Source: Bacillus sp. N1-1
GTDB lineage: Bacteria > Bacillota > Bacilli > Bacillales > Guptibacillaceae
DNA length: 64,000 nt
NCBI RefSeq assembly: GCF_009818105.1
Contig: NZ_CP046564.1
Location: 3,100,001 to 3,164,000 of the forward strand
Direction of reading: 5' to 3'
Both the position numbers and the translations under genes were made by a program. This document shows, piece after piece, positions 1 to 9,475 of this stretch. Within the stretch, counting starts at the first letter, position 1, and each line of letters starts with the position of its first letter. Below the pieces are notes generated by a model, which saw only the letters and a program-made list of their open reading frames with translations, did no database searches and was not told where the DNA came from.

Positions 1-120
1 AACATCATCTGGTTTCTTAATGATTTTAGGCCACTTTACAACAACATTTGTGACCTTCTTTCCAACAATCAAACCTTCTAGTGTGCGTTTAACCGTTTCT
101 ACTTCTGGTAATTCAGGCAT
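1..120 (-). CDS. mutM: Formamidopyrimidine-DNA glycosylase, N-terminal fragment (cut by window edge)
   Basis: Only the first 40 codons are present. They begin MPELPEVETV, the invariant start of Fpg/MutM base-excision glycosylases: after Met removal Pro2 is the catalytic amine that forms the Schiff base with oxidised purine lesions, and Glu3 is also catalytic. A GGAGAGGG ribosome site precedes the ATG at 120. It follows polA on the same strand with a 20-base gap, the usual polA-mutM order in Bacillaceae, so it is probably co-transcribed with polA. The rest of the protein, including the zinc finger, lies outside the window. Confidence 0.93.
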   Translation of the reverse strand, partial: MPELPEVETVKRTLEGLIVGKKVTNVVVKWPKIIKKPDDV

Positions 121-140
121 ATTTCCCTCTCCTTTGATGC

Positions 141-2768
141 CTACTTCGCATCATACCAGGTGGAGCCATACTCATAATCAACTTTCAGTGGCACGTCAAG
201 TTTGATTGCAGATTCCATTACTTCAGGTACGATACGTTTTAACGTTTCAATCTCATCTTGTGGTGCCTCAAAAATCAATTCATCATGTACTTGAAGCAAC
301 ATACGTGTTTCTAACTTTTCTTCTTTTAAGCGTGTCTCCATTTGAACCATGGCGAGCTTAATAATATCCGCAGCCGTTCCCTGTATTGGCGTGTTCATTG
401 CTGTTCTTTCAGCGAAGCCACGTTGATTAAAATTCCGAGAATTAATTTCAGGTAAATACCTTCTTCTCTGTAACAGCGTTGAGACATATCCGTCTTCTTT
501 TGCTTTTGTGACAACGTCTTCCATATAGTTTTTTACTCCTGGAAAGCTTTCTAAATAGCGTTCGATAAATTCTCCCGCTTCTTTTCTAGAAACGTCGATG
601 CTTTGCGATAAACCATAATCACTAATACCATAAACGATTCCAAAGTTAACAGCTTTCGCATGTCTGCGCATATTCGACGTAACATCTTCTTTATCTACAT
701 TAAACACGTTCATCGCTGTTTTTGTATGAATATCTTCATCCTGCTGGAAAGCCTCAATCAAATTCTTATCTTGCGCAATATGTGCGAGAACGCGTAGCTC
801 AATTTGAGAATAATCCGCCGCAAACATCACCCAGTCTTTTCGAGATGGAATAAACGCTTTTCTGATTTTGCGACCTTCTTCGAGGCGAATCGGGATATTC
901 TGTAAATTCGGATCGGTCGAACTGAGTCTTCCAGTCTGTGTTAAAGCTTGATTAAACCTTGTGTGTATTTTACCTGTATCTGAGTAAATAACTTTTAACA
1001 AACCTTCAATATAAGTGGAATTTAATTTACCGAGCTGACGATAAAGGAGGATTTCTGGGATTACCTCGTGTTTACTTTCAAGCTTTTCGAGCACATCAGC
1101 AGACGTTGAATATCCAGTTTTTGTTTTCTTAATAACTGGAAGCTCCAACTTCTCAAATAAAACTTCACCAAGCTGTTTAGGCGAGTTAATGTTAAACTCA
1201 GTTCCGGCGAGTTCAAAAACCTTTGCTTCAATCTTACTCAGTTTTTCATTTAACTCTTCGCCCATCTTCTCTAGGAAGTTGGTATCAACGGAAACACCTT
1301 TTGTCTCCATTTCACCTAAAACAAGCGTAAGGGGCATTTCTAGGTCGTGGAACAGCTCATACTGCTCATTGTTTTTCAACTGTTCTTCAAGCTTGTCTTT
1401 TAATTGATATACCGCATAGGCTTTTCGAACAAGGTGATCCGCAAACTCTTCAACTTCCGGAAGTTTACGTTTCGCTCCCTTTCCATAAATGGACTCATCT
1501 GAAGAAACAATAGAAAAGCCTTCTCGTCTCGAAATAGCAGATAAATCATGCGTCGATTCAGATGGATTTAGAAGATAGGAAGCAATCACTAAATCAAACG
1601 TAATACCTTCTAATGAAATGTCCTTCCAACCTAAAGCTACAACGGCTCTTTTCGCATCAAAAACCCATTTCTTCTGAGTACGATCTTCTAGAAAATTTCG
1701 AAACAACTGAGACTGCAGAGCTAAATCTGTTGGGATAAAATAATTTCCTTTTTCATTCACAAGGGAGATCCCTTGTATGTCGGCATTATGGTAATTTTCA
1801 TCCATCACTTCCACAATCATGGCAGAAGGACTAACGAGATGTTTGGCTTCTATCTCGTTGATCGTCTCAAAATCTAAGTCATCGATTTTCTCGTCCTCTA
1901 CTTCTGTCCCCCCGATTCGATTAAGAAGAGACTTGAATCCAAGTTCACTAAACAGTGTAGCGACTGATTCCTGATCATAACCGCTGTAGCCTAAATCAGT
2001 TATTCCTAATTCAAGCGGTGTTTCTTTAAAAATCGTTACAAGCTCTTTGCTCATCATAGCCTGCTCTTGATTTTCTTCCAATTTTTCTTTTAGCTTTTTA
2101 CCAGAAACATCGTCAAGCGATTCAAAAACGGCATCCACCGTGCCAAACTGTTTTAATAATTTAAGAGCCGTTTTTTCTCCAACACCAGGAACACCAGGAA
2201 TATTGTCCGAGTTATCACCCATAAGCGCCTTCATATCAATGATTTGATCAGGGCTAAGTCCGTATTTTTCACGAAGGAAGGCTGGGTCATATGTATCGAT
2301 ATCGGTTATTCCTTTTTTCGTTAGGGCTACGTGAACGTTATCTGAAACAAGTTGGAGGAGATCTTTGTCTCCGGAATAAATCTTCACTTCCCAATCTTCT
2401 TTACTTGCAAGATCCGATACGGTTCCTATGATATCATCTGCTTCATAATTCTTAATTTCATATCGCTTAATTTGAAATGCGTCCAGCACTTCACGAATGA
2501 CAGGGAACTGTTCGCTTAATTCTGAAGGCGTTTTCTGTCGCCCTCCTTTATACTCTGTGTACGTTTTATGGCGGAACGTTGTTTTACCGGCATCAAAAGC
2601 AACGAGCATATGTGTTGGCGATTCATTCTCTATAATTTTCAGCAACATCGTCGTAAATCCTAGTACGGCATTTGTATAGACACCTTTATCATTATTTAAC
2701 AACGGCAATGCAAAAAACGCACGATAGGCAATGCTATTTCCATCAATTAAAACTAACTTGTTCTTCAA
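141..2768 (-). CDS. polA: DNA polymerase I
   Basis: 875 residues, close to the B. subtilis length. Order: 5' nuclease domain (about 1-290, with the metal-binding YEADDIIG and MGDNSDNIPGVPGVG segments), a vestigial 3'-5' exonuclease domain (about 300-465), then the family A polymerase. Polymerase motif A (DYSQIELR), motif B on the O-helix (RRHAKAVNFGIVYG) and motif C (QVHDELIFE, about 826-834) are all intact. The exonuclease motifs are missing: VEVMDEN stands where an acidic DxE motif is expected, so proofreading is probably absent, as known for Bacillus Pol I. The start is TTG at 2768, chosen because GGAGGACTTCTA lies directly upstream. It works in Okazaki-fragment maturation and repair, followed by mutM. 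Confidence 0.97.
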   Translation of the reverse strand: MKNKLVLIDGNSIAYRAFFALPLLNNDKGVYTNAVLGFTTMLLKIIENESPTHMLVAFDAGKTTFRHKTYTEYKGGRQKTPSELSEQFPVIREVLDAFQIKRYEIKNYEADDIIGTVSDLASKEDWEVKIYSGDKDLLQLVSDNVHVALTKKGITDIDTYDPAFLREKYGLSPDQIIDMKALMGDNSDNIPGVPGVGEKTALKLLKQFGTVDAVFESLDDVSGKKLKEKLEENQEQAMMSKELVTIFKETPLELGITDLGYSGYDQESVATLFSELGFKSLLNRIGGTEVEDEKIDDLDFETINEIEAKHLVSPSAMIVEVMDENYHNADIQGISLVNEKGNYFIPTDLALQSQLFRNFLEDRTQKKWVFDAKRAVVALGWKDISLEGITFDLVIASYLLNPSESTHDLSAISRREGFSIVSSDESIYGKGAKRKLPEVEEFADHLVRKAYAVYQLKDKLEEQLKNNEQYELFHDLEMPLTLVLGEMETKGVSVDTNFLEKMGEELNEKLSKIEAKVFELAGTEFNINSPKQLGEVLFEKLELPVIKKTKTGYSTSADVLEKLESKHEVIPEILLYRQLGKLNSTYIEGLLKVIYSDTGKIHTRFNQALTQTGRLSSTDPNLQNIPIRLEEGRKIRKAFIPSRKDWVMFAADYSQIELRVLAHIAQDKNLIEAFQQDEDIHTKTAMNVFNVDKEDVTSNMRRHAKAVNFGIVYGISDYGLSQSIDVSRKEAGEFIERYLESFPGVKNYMEDVVTKAKEDGYVSTLLQRRRYLPEINSRNFNQRGFAERTAMNTPIQGTAADIIKLAMVQMETRLKEEKLETRMLLQVHDELIFEAPQDEIETLKRIVPEVMESAIKLDVPLKVDYEYGSTWYDAK

Positions 2769-2911
2769 TAGAAGTCCTCCATTTCATTCATTACGCAATT
2801 TATCGATCACTGTACATCCAAAAAGACGCCTGCTCCATATATTTTACCACGATGGTAAAAAGAATGAAAAACAAGCGTCCAACTGATTAATTCTGTTTTG
2901 CTAATCAAAGA

Positions 2912-2943
2912 CAAAAAAAAGAGAGACGAGAAAATCTCGTCTC
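2912..2943 (-). terminator. Rho-independent terminator of phoPR
   Basis: An 8-bp perfect stem (GAGACGAG/CTCGTCTC, 5-base loop) is followed on the minus strand by a run of eight Ts. It lies about 95 bases after the phoR stop and separates phoPR from polA. Confidence 0.85.
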
Positions 2944-3037
2944 AAAATTGTGCTCTCGTCATGATGAAGGGGTCAATTGTTACTTTACAGAAATAATTTA
3001 AAGGACATATAAACAGACTGTAAAGAAATCGTAAAGA

Positions 3038-4456
3038 TTAATATTGTCTCTCTTTATTTAAAGTGATGACAAAAGTTGTCCCTTCACCAGGTTGACTGTT
3101 AACTCCGATGTGACCCTGGTGAGCTTCGACGAGGTGTTTCACTATAGCAAGTCCAAGACCTGTCCCACCAGAATTTCTACTTCTTGCACGATCTACTCTG
3201 TAAAAGCGTTCAAAGATTCGCGGAAGCTCTTCTTGTCGGATTCCAATTCCGTTATCCGAGATCGTAAACTGAACGGCATCTTTTTCTTCGTTAACGAAAA
3301 TCGTAACGCTTCCTCCTTCTGGAGTATACGTAATACTATTGGCAATTAAATTAAGAAACACTTGTTTTAAACGGTTTGCATCACCTTTAATTTGAAGGTC
3401 CCCATTATAGATGATTTCCACTTCAATGCTTTTCTTATCTGCTTTACTTTTTGTCATTAAAAGGCAATCATCAATCACTTCTTTTAAATCGACATCCTGC
3501 CAATTTAACGCAAAATGCTTTTGTTCCATCTTTGAGAGGTCGAGAAGATCCTGAATGAGGCTCTGAAGACGATCACTTTCATTTAAAATAATCGTAAGAA
3601 AACGAGTGCGGAAGGCTTTGTTTTCCATAGCTCCATCAAGTAATGTCTCTGCAAAGCCTTTCAATGAAGTGACAGGCGTCTTTAACTCATGAGATACGTT
3701 TGCTACAAAATCTTTTCGCATTTGTTCGAGCTTTTTTAACTCTGTAATATCGTGGAAAACAAGAACAACACCTTTTAGCTTTTCATCATGGTTAAGGATC
3801 GGCGCGCCTGAGACGTCAAAGTGGCGCATTTCGATTCCAACTTGTAACTCAACTTGTTTCCTAACAGTTTGCTCAACCAATAGCGTCTCTTCCACTAATC
3901 GAATGATTTCTCTATACGGAAGTGCTTCATAATAGAGCATATCTAAGTATTCTTCGGTTTTGACATGAAACGTTTCTTTATAAAAACGATTAACGAGGTT
4001 AATATGACCTTTGGAATCGATCAGAATTAAACCACTATCCATATTTTCAATTAATGTCATCAACCGGTTTTGCTGAATTTCATAAGAATTTGTCATGTTT
4101 TGTAAATTACGAGCGAGAATGTTTAAGGCGTGACTAAGTTGCCCCGTCTCATCCAGCTTATATTCATAAGTTCGTGCTTTAAAATTCCCCGAAGCAAGCT
4201 CATTGGCAACATTCAATGCCCCTTCTAAAGGTTTTGTTAACTGATTTGAGATGCGGAGACTAAGGTAAATAATAATGAAAAAAGCACCTGTAAATGAAAA
4301 GATTAAGATTAGCCACATATTTGATAAAGCCTCTTCGCTAGCATTATCGAATAGAATTCCTTCAAATAAATTACCTATGAAAACAACTAAGATCGAAAAG
4401 ACAAGAAAAAGTATAACGAATTGAGCATTCAGAAAACGTGAGCGGAACCGCTTCAT
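3038..4456 (-). CDS. phoR: PhoR-type sensor histidine kinase
   Basis: 472 residues. Two membrane helices (about 12-31 and 47-67) flank an external loop of only about 15 residues. A HAMP linker, a cytoplasmic PAS domain (about 130-235), HisKA with phosphoacceptor His256 in VSHELKTP, and HATPase_c with N, G1 (DNGIG) and G2 (GTGLGLAIVKH) boxes follow. It autophosphorylates and passes phosphate to the adjacent PhoP. It overlaps phoP by 4 bases (ATGA), showing translational coupling. B. subtilis PhoR is about 100 residues longer and has an extracytoplasmic domain; that domain is missing here, so sensing should rely on membrane or cytoplasmic PAS signals. WalK is an alternative name by architecture, but the polA/phoP/mdh context supports PhoR. 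Confidence 0.9.
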   Translation of the reverse strand: MKRFRSRFLNAQFVILFLVFSILVVFIGNLFEGILFDNASEEALSNMWLILIFSFTGAFFIIIYLSLRISNQLTKPLEGALNVANELASGNFKARTYEYKLDETGQLSHALNILARNLQNMTNSYEIQQNRLMTLIENMDSGLILIDSKGHINLVNRFYKETFHVKTEEYLDMLYYEALPYREIIRLVEETLLVEQTVRKQVELQVGIEMRHFDVSGAPILNHDEKLKGVVLVFHDITELKKLEQMRKDFVANVSHELKTPVTSLKGFAETLLDGAMENKAFRTRFLTIILNESDRLQSLIQDLLDLSKMEQKHFALNWQDVDLKEVIDDCLLMTKSKADKKSIEVEIIYNGDLQIKGDANRLKQVFLNLIANSITYTPEGGSVTIFVNEEKDAVQFTISDNGIGIRQEELPRIFERFYRVDRARSRNSGGTGLGLAIVKHLVEAHQGHIGVNSQPGEGTTFVITLNKERQY

Positions 4457-5172
4457 TTAACGGAAGGCTCCTCTAACTTATAGCCAAGCCCCCTAATTGT
4501 TTTAATGTATTCAGGTTTACGCGTATTTTGCTCAATTTTTTCCCTCAAATGACTAACGTGTACGTCTACAATCCGGGTATCCCCAACAAAATCATAATTC
4601 CAAACCGCACTCAAAAGCTGCTCTCTTGTTAGAACACGACCTTTATGACGTACGAGATACACTAATAATTCAAATTCTTTAGGGGTAACCTCCATCATTT
4701 CTCCCTGGAAAAATGATTCGTAATTATTAGGATAAACTTCTAGTTCACCTACCTGGATTTTCTCTGATTCTTCCATCTGGGTAGCTACTTTAGATTCTTC
4801 AAGCTGTTTTACCCGCCTAAGAATCGCTTTAACACGCGCAACGACTTCTCTAGGACTAAACGGCTTTGTCATATAATCATCAGCACCTAGCTCGAGACCA
4901 AGTACTTTATCAAATTCATCATCTTTGGCAGTCAGCATTAAAACAGGCGTATGAATGTGTCGTTGTCTCAATTCCTTACACACCTCTAACCCATCCATTT
5001 CAGGTAGCATAAGATCAAGAATAATGCAATTTGGCTTCTCAGCCTCAACTACTTTCAATGCTTCTGCACCATCTTCAGCCGTCACAACATCATAACCAGC
5101 TTGTTCAAGATTAAATTGAAGCAATGTTAAAATCGACATTTCGTCGTCTACAACTAGTATTTTTTGAGCCAT
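4453..5172 (-). CDS. phoP: PhoP-type response regulator
   Basis: 239 residues. The N-terminal receiver domain has the acidic pocket Asp9-Asp10, phosphoacceptor Asp53 (LDLMLPEMDG) and the LTAKDD lysine near 103. The C-terminal OmpR/PhoB winged helix ends RIVDVHVSHLREKIE...TIRGLGYKLE. It controls transcription in response to phosphate starvation together with PhoR, with which it overlaps by 4 bases. GGGGGATTTTACG precedes the ATG. It is the first gene of the operon, with a promoter region in the 190-base gap upstream. Confidence 0.93.
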   Translation of the reverse strand: MAQKILVVDDEMSILTLLQFNLEQAGYDVVTAEDGAEALKVVEAEKPNCIILDLMLPEMDGLEVCKELRQRHIHTPVLMLTAKDDEFDKVLGLELGADDYMTKPFSPREVVARVKAILRRVKQLEESKVATQMEESEKIQVGELEVYPNNYESFFQGEMMEVTPKEFELLVYLVRHKGRVLTREQLLSAVWNYDFVGDTRIVDVHVSHLREKIEQNTRKPEYIKTIRGLGYKLEEPSVK

Positions 5173-5293
5173 CGTAAAATCCCCCTAACGAATTTCCCCA
5201 TTCATCAATGCCGATGCCAGGCTTTTCTTTTATTTTAGCCTGAATACCCTCATCATACTATTATTTTCATAAAGGCAAAAGAAAAACTTGGGT

Positions 5294-5322
5294 GTTTTAG
5301 CAGTATGAAGCGCTTTTATCAA
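5294..5322 (-). promoter_or_regulatory. Candidate sigma-A promoter of phoPR
   Basis: On the minus strand TTGATA, 17 bases, TAAAAC: 5/6 and 4/6 matches to the sigma-A hexamers, about 120 bases upstream of phoP. B. subtilis phoPR is known to use several promoters, so others may exist in this gap. Confidence 0.4.
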
Positions 5323-5341
5323 AAACAAATGAAAAATGCAT

Positions 5342-5366
5342 AAAAAAAGAGCCTTATTCAGGCTCT
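5342..5366 (-). terminator. Terminator of the MaoC-like gene
   Basis: 6-bp stem AGAGCC/GGCTCT with a 7-base loop and seven Ts on the minus strand. The hairpin overlaps the TAG stop codon of the gene it terminates. Confidence 0.8.
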
Positions 5367-5844
5367 AAAAATTCTCAAAGGATGTTGACTTTGTTAATGG
5401 CTTTGCAGGATATGGCGGGCAGACAGTAAACATACCGTCTAAGATAGCTTCTCCTGTTTCATTTATGCCCTTAACGTTTATTTCAACTTCATGTGCTTTT
5501 GTAAACACGTTCATAACTTCAAACTGAAAATGAAGTGTCTCATAATGATGGACGGGATTCTCGAAAATGACTTCCTGCTTTTTAATACTACTCCCCGGCC
5601 CAGGTAAATACTTAGATATAGCACCTGTTACAATTGCAAGAAGCATAATTTGCGGGACAATCGGTTTTTTGAAAGGTGTCATCGAAGCATAATCATGCTG
5701 AATAAAAAGAGGATTATTGTCATTTGACAGCCCGAGATATAAAAGAAGGTCCCGATCCTCTATTTTTTCCGTCACTTCAAGTTTTTCACCTACTGACATT
5801 TCATCGATCATTCGTCCAAGTTTACGTTTTTTTCCTAGTAACAT
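5365..5844 (-). CDS. MaoC-like (hotdog fold) dehydratase-family protein
   Basis: 159 residues. The segment NDNNPLFIQHDYA followed by FKKPIVPQIMLLAIVTGAISKYLPGPGS resembles the R-hydratase/MaoC motif, in which Asp and His act on enoyl-CoA-like substrates. The frame opens 20 codons further upstream, but ATG at 5844 is preferred: AAGGGGGAG sits just before it, and the longer version would run back to the mdh terminator. A gene of this type between phoP and mdh occurs in other Bacillaceae. Substrate unknown. A near-perfect cre (CcpA) motif lies between the mdh terminator and the ribosome site, suggesting catabolite control separate from mdh. Confidence 0.75.
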   Translation of the reverse strand: MLLGKKRKLGRMIDEMSVGEKLEVTEKIEDRDLLLYLGLSNDNNPLFIQHDYASMTPFKKPIVPQIMLLAIVTGAISKYLPGPGSSIKKQEVIFENPVHHYETLHFQFEVMNVFTKAHEVEINVKGINETGEAILDGMFTVCPPYPAKPLTKSTSFENF

Positions 5845-5860
5845 CACTACTCCCCCTTTT

Positions 5861-5874
5861 TGAAAACGTTTTCT
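5861..5874. promoter_or_regulatory. cre-like CcpA site upstream of the MaoC-like gene
   Basis: TGAAAACGTTTTCT matches the cre consensus TGWAANCGNTNWCA at 13 of 14 positions. It lies between the mdh terminator and the ribosome binding site. Confidence 0.5.
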
Positions 5875-5883
5875 TTTTGTTTT

Positions 5884-5913
5884 AAAAAGAGATCCGGTTC
5901 TCACACCGGATCT
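5884..5913 (-). terminator. Terminator of mdh
   Basis: 9-bp perfect stem (AGATCCGGT/ACCGGATCT), 6-base loop, then CTTTTT on the minus strand, directly after the mdh stop. Confidence 0.85.
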
Positions 5914-5919
5914 ACGTTA

Positions 5920-6858
5920 TTAACCTAATACCGTCATTACTTTACGAACGGAATCAGCTGATTTATCTAGCTCTTTCTTCTCTTCATTTGTTAAATCAAG
6001 TTCAATAATTTCTTCGATACCGCCACCGCCAAGAATTGTCGGTACACCAAGGTAAAGCCCGTCATAACCATACTCGCCTTCGAGGTAGGCAATCGTTGGA
6101 AGAACACGACGCTGATCTTTAAGGATCGCCTCTACCATCTCAACAAGTGAGGCAGCAGGTGCATAGTATGCACTACCATTTCCTAGAAGACTTACAATTT
6201 CGCCGCCACCTTTGCGCGTTCGTTCCACAATTTCGGCAAGGCGTTCTTCAGAAATAAGGCTCTGAAGTGGAATACCACCTGCAAACGAATAGCGAACAAG
6301 TGGAACCATATCATCACCATGCCCACCGAGGACGAACCCTGTAATATCTTTAACAGAAAGGTTCAACTCTTCAGCAATAAATGAACGGAATCGGGCAGAA
6401 TCCAGTATTCCCGACTGACCAATGACACGATTTTTAGGAAGCCCAGACTCCTTAAACACCGTATACGTCATGGCATCAACAGGATTCGTTAACACAACAA
6501 TGGTAGTTTCAGGAGAATATTTCACGATATCCTGAGTCACACTTTTCATGATTTTCGCATTCGTATTCACAAGATCGTCTCGGCTCATTCCTGGTTTTCT
6601 TGCAATTCCAGCCGTAATAACAACGATATCTGAATCTGCTGTATCTTCATAATTTGAAGTACCGGTGATTTTAGAATCAAATCCTTGAACAGGGCTTGCT
6701 TCAAACATATCAAGTGCTTTCCCTTTTGTCGGGCCCTCCTGATTTGGGATATCAACGAGTACAACGTCAGCAAGTTCTTTTTGAGCTAAAAGAAAAGCAG
6801 TTGTTGCCCCAGTAAAACCTGCACCAATTACGGAAACTTTTTTACGTTTCACTGTCAT
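5920..6858 (-). CDS. mdh: Malate dehydrogenase (NAD)
   Basis: 312 residues, the usual length of the LDH-like MDH type of Bacillus. Rossmann motif [15 protein letters not shown] then VVLVD (acidic residue for NAD). Substrate-binding arginines are in [13 protein letters not shown], and the catalytic His is in GGHGDDMVP, with the [12 protein letters not shown] loop between. It oxidises malate to oxaloacetate in the TCA cycle. It follows icd by 43 bases on the same strand (AGGAGTGG ribosome site), forming the citZ-icd-mdh unit known from B. subtilis. Confidence 0.96.
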   Translation of the reverse strand: MTVKRKKVSVIGAGFTGATTAFLLAQKELADVVLVDIPNQEGPTKGKALDMFEASPVQGFDSKITGTSNYEDTADSDIVVITAGIARKPGMSRDDLVNTNAKIMKSVTQDIVKYSPETTIVVLTNPVDAMTYTVFKESGLPKNRVIGQSGILDSARFRSFIAEELNLSVKDITGFVLGGHGDDMVPLVRYSFAGGIPLQSLISEERLAEIVERTRKGGGEIVSLLGNGSAYYAPAASLVEMVEAILKDQRRVLPTIAYLEGEYGYDGLYLGVPTILGGGGIEEIIELDLTNEEKKELDKSADSVRKVMTVLG

Positions 6859-6901
6859 TTAAATGCCACTCCTTTCATACAAGGAAAAATAGTGATTTAT
6901 T

Positions 6902-8173
6902 TTAGTCCATATTATTGATGAGTTCATCACCAAATTCAGATGTTTTCACTTCCGTTGCACCGTCCATAAGACGTGCAAAGTCATACGTGACAACTTTATT
7001 TGCAATTGTTTTTTCCATGGAATCAAGAACAAGCTTCGCCGCTTCATTCCATCCGATGTGCTCAAGCATAAGGACTCCTGAAAGAATAACGGAGGAAGGA
7101 TTTACTTTATCAAGACCAGCGTATTTTGGAGCCGTTCCATGTGTTGCTTCAAAGATAGCGTGTCCAGTTTCATAATTGATGTTTGCTCCAGGAGCAATTC
7201 CAATTCCACCTACCTGAGCTGCTAGAGCATCAGAAACATAGTCACCGTTCAAGTTCATTGTAGCAACTACGTCAAATTCTGCTGGACGAGTTAGAATTTG
7301 TTGCAAGAAAATATCTGCAATGGCATCTTTAACAATTAACTTGCCTTCGCTTTCTGCCTTGGACTGTGCTTCGTTCGCAGCATCTTTCCCTTTTTCTTCA
7401 ACGATGCGATCGTATTCAGACCAAGTGAAAACTTTGTCGCCAAATTCTTGCTCCGCTACTTCATAACCCCAGTTTTTGAAAGCTCCTTCAGTAAATTTCA
7501 TAATATTCCCTTTATGAACGAGCGTTACATTTCTGCGCCCCTCATCAAGTGCGTACTGAATAGCTGCGCGAACCAAGCGCTTAGTACCTTCTTCTGAAAC
7601 AGGCTTAATACCAATACCAGACGTTTCAGGGAAACGGATATTTTTTGCACCCATTTCATCTTGAAGGAAAGAAATGATTTTTTTGACTTCATCAGTACCC
7701 TTTTGGAATTCAATTCCTGCATAAATATCTTCTGTATTTTCGCGGAAAATAACCATATCGGTATCCTCAGGACGCTTTACAGGTGAAGGAACGCCTTTAA
7801 AATAACGAACTGGACGAAGACAAGTAAATAAATCAAGCTCTTGTCGTAGAGCAACATTCAGCGAACGAATGCCTCCCCCAACTGGTGTAGTAAGTGGTCC
7901 TTTGATTGCAATTATGTATTCACGAATCGCATCAAGCGTATCTGCCGGGAGCCATTCACCTGTTTTATCAAATGCTTTCTGACCTGCATATACTTCTTTC
8001 CATACGATTTTTTTCTTACCACCATAAGCTTTATCAACTGCGCCTTCTAATACTTTCGAAGCGGCCGCCCAAATATCAGGTCCTGTTCCGTCGCCCTCAA
8101 TGTATGGAATAATTGCATGATCTGGAACGTTTAGTACACCATTATTTACGGTAATCTTCTCTCCATTAGCCAT
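6902..8173 (-). CDS. icd: Isocitrate dehydrogenase (NADP)
   Basis: 423 residues, matching bacterial NADP-ICDH. Visible are the isocitrate-binding [18 protein letters not shown] loop with the serine regulated in E. coli, [13 protein letters not shown], the catalytic-Lys [14 protein letters not shown] segment, the metal-binding Asp in [10 protein letters not shown], and the cofactor loop HGTAPKYAG. It converts isocitrate to 2-oxoglutarate. GGAGGAATATATA precedes the ATG. It lies 64 bases after citZ; a hairpin in that gap may reduce read-through. Confidence 0.97.
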   Translation of the reverse strand: MANGEKITVNNGVLNVPDHAIIPYIEGDGTGPDIWAAASKVLEGAVDKAYGGKKKIVWKEVYAGQKAFDKTGEWLPADTLDAIREYIIAIKGPLTTPVGGGIRSLNVALRQELDLFTCLRPVRYFKGVPSPVKRPEDTDMVIFRENTEDIYAGIEFQKGTDEVKKIISFLQDEMGAKNIRFPETSGIGIKPVSEEGTKRLVRAAIQYALDEGRRNVTLVHKGNIMKFTEGAFKNWGYEVAEQEFGDKVFTWSEYDRIVEEKGKDAANEAQSKAESEGKLIVKDAIADIFLQQILTRPAEFDVVATMNLNGDYVSDALAAQVGGIGIAPGANINYETGHAIFEATHGTAPKYAGLDKVNPSSVILSGVLMLEHIGWNEAAKLVLDSMEKTIANKVVTYDFARLMDGATEVKTSEFGDELINNMD

Positions 8174-8203
8174 TATATATTCCTCCTAGTGAATGATTAA
8201 CAT

Positions 8204-8232
8204 TTAATAAAAGGGAAGAAACCTTCCCTTTT
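8204..8232 (-). terminator. Hairpin between citZ and icd (terminator or attenuator)
   Basis: 10-bp perfect stem (AAAAGGGAAG/CTTCCCTTTT) with a 4-base loop. The minus-strand T run is short (TTTTATT), so partial termination after citZ with read-through into icd is likely. Confidence 0.55.
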
Positions 8233-8237
8233 TTTTA

Positions 8238-9353
8238 TTATCTATTTTCTACTTTTACATACGTTTGATTTGTCGCCCCTACGTATTCAGCACGCGGACG
8301 GATTAAACGGTTATTGCTGTACTGCTCAAGAATATGAGCAATCCAACCGGATACACGACTGACTGCGAATAGCGGTGTGAACAAATCATGATCAATCCCA
8401 AGACTATGATAAACAGAAGCTGAATAAAAATCGACATTAGGCGGGAGACCCTTTTCACTTGTCACGATTTCTTCCATCTTTGTCGATATCTCGTACCACT
8501 TTGTTTCTCCAGTAAGTTCTGTTAGCTTACGAGACATTTCACGCAAATGCTTTGCACGTGGATCACCAGTTTTGTATACGCGATGTCCAAAGCCCATGAT
8601 CTTTTCTTTATTTTCAAATGCATTCTGCAAATATGGTTCGACGTTATCAACGCGATCGATTTCACTTAACATAGCCATGACACGTTCGTTTGCTCCACCA
8701 TGAAGTGGTCCTTTCAGTGCACCAATTGCAGCTGTTACGCCTGAATACATATCTGAAAGTGTTGCAACACATACGCGTGCAGTAAATGTTGAAGCATTTA
8801 GCTCATGATCGGCATGGAGCACTAGCGCTTTATTAATCGCTGTAACAGCAACTTCTTCTGGAAGTTCTCCTGTTAACGTATAAAGAAAGTTTGCAGCAAA
8901 GCTAAGATCTTTCTTAGGCTCTACTGGAACTTTCCCTTCACGAATACGTGAAAAAGCGGTTACAACAGTTGGGATCTTTGCTTGAAGACGGATCGCTTTA
9001 CGGTAATTCGCCTCTTCACTCATATCGTTCGATTCTTCATCATAAAGTGCAAGTGTAGAAACCGCTGTACGAAGAGCCGCCATTGGATGCACCTTATCGA
9101 TTGGATACGATTTCATTTGATTCACAATTTCTTCAGGAATAGAAGCGTTACTAGCAAATTCTGCTGTGAATTCCTCAAGTTCAGTCTTATTAGGAAGTTT
9201 ATCGTTCCATAATAGATAGATTACTTCTTCAAAACTAGCATTTTCAGCGAGGTCATCGATATTATATCCTCTGTATGTTAAGACATCATTTACAATAGAA
9301 CTAATCGATGATGTTGTTGCAACTACGCCTTCTAATCCGCGAGTAGTCGTCAT
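8238..9353 (-). CDS. citZ: Citrate synthase
   Basis: 371 residues, the short Gram-positive type. The catalytic triad regions are visible: LHADHELNASTF, GPLHGGANERV and the MGFGHRVYKTGDPRA/DFYSASVYHSLG block with the catalytic Asp. It condenses acetyl-CoA with oxaloacetate. ATG at 9353 follows AGGAGAGGGAG. It is the first gene of citZ-icd-mdh, with its own sigma-A promoter and a cre site in a leader of about 115 bases. The name citZ rather than citA/mmgD rests on this gene order. Confidence 0.95.
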   Translation of the reverse strand: MTTTRGLEGVVATTSSISSIVNDVLTYRGYNIDDLAENASFEEVIYLLWNDKLPNKTELEEFTAEFASNASIPEEIVNQMKSYPIDKVHPMAALRTAVSTLALYDEESNDMSEEANYRKAIRLQAKIPTVVTAFSRIREGKVPVEPKKDLSFAANFLYTLTGELPEEVAVTAINKALVLHADHELNASTFTARVCVATLSDMYSGVTAAIGALKGPLHGGANERVMAMLSEIDRVDNVEPYLQNAFENKEKIMGFGHRVYKTGDPRAKHLREMSRKLTELTGETKWYEISTKMEEIVTSEKGLPPNVDFYSASVYHSLGIDHDLFTPLFAVSRVSGWIAHILEQYSNNRLIRPRAEYVGATNQTYVKVENR

Positions 9354-9410
9354 ACGTCTCCCTCTCCTTTTCCATATTATTGGCTCTAGTATTTTCTAAA
9401 AATTCTGCTT

Positions 9411-9424
9411 TGATAACGCTTTTA
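9411..9424 (-). promoter_or_regulatory. cre-like CcpA site in the citZ leader
   Basis: Minus strand TAAAAGCGTTATCA matches TGNAARCGNWWWCA at 13 of 14 positions. It lies about 45-58 bases downstream of the predicted start point, a roadblock position. CcpA repression of citZ is known in B. subtilis. Confidence 0.55.
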
Positions 9425-9475
9425 AAACGCTCCAAAAAAATAAGAACCTATGTACAAGATGGTGCGTCAATTCTC

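Noticed and set aside
20..205. Short plus-strand frame over mutM/polA
   Set aside because: It lies antisense to two certain genes and lacks a ribosome site.
5305..5325. cre site at the phoP promoter
   Set aside because: The AAAGCGCTT core is present, but the outer positions fail the cre consensus in any register.
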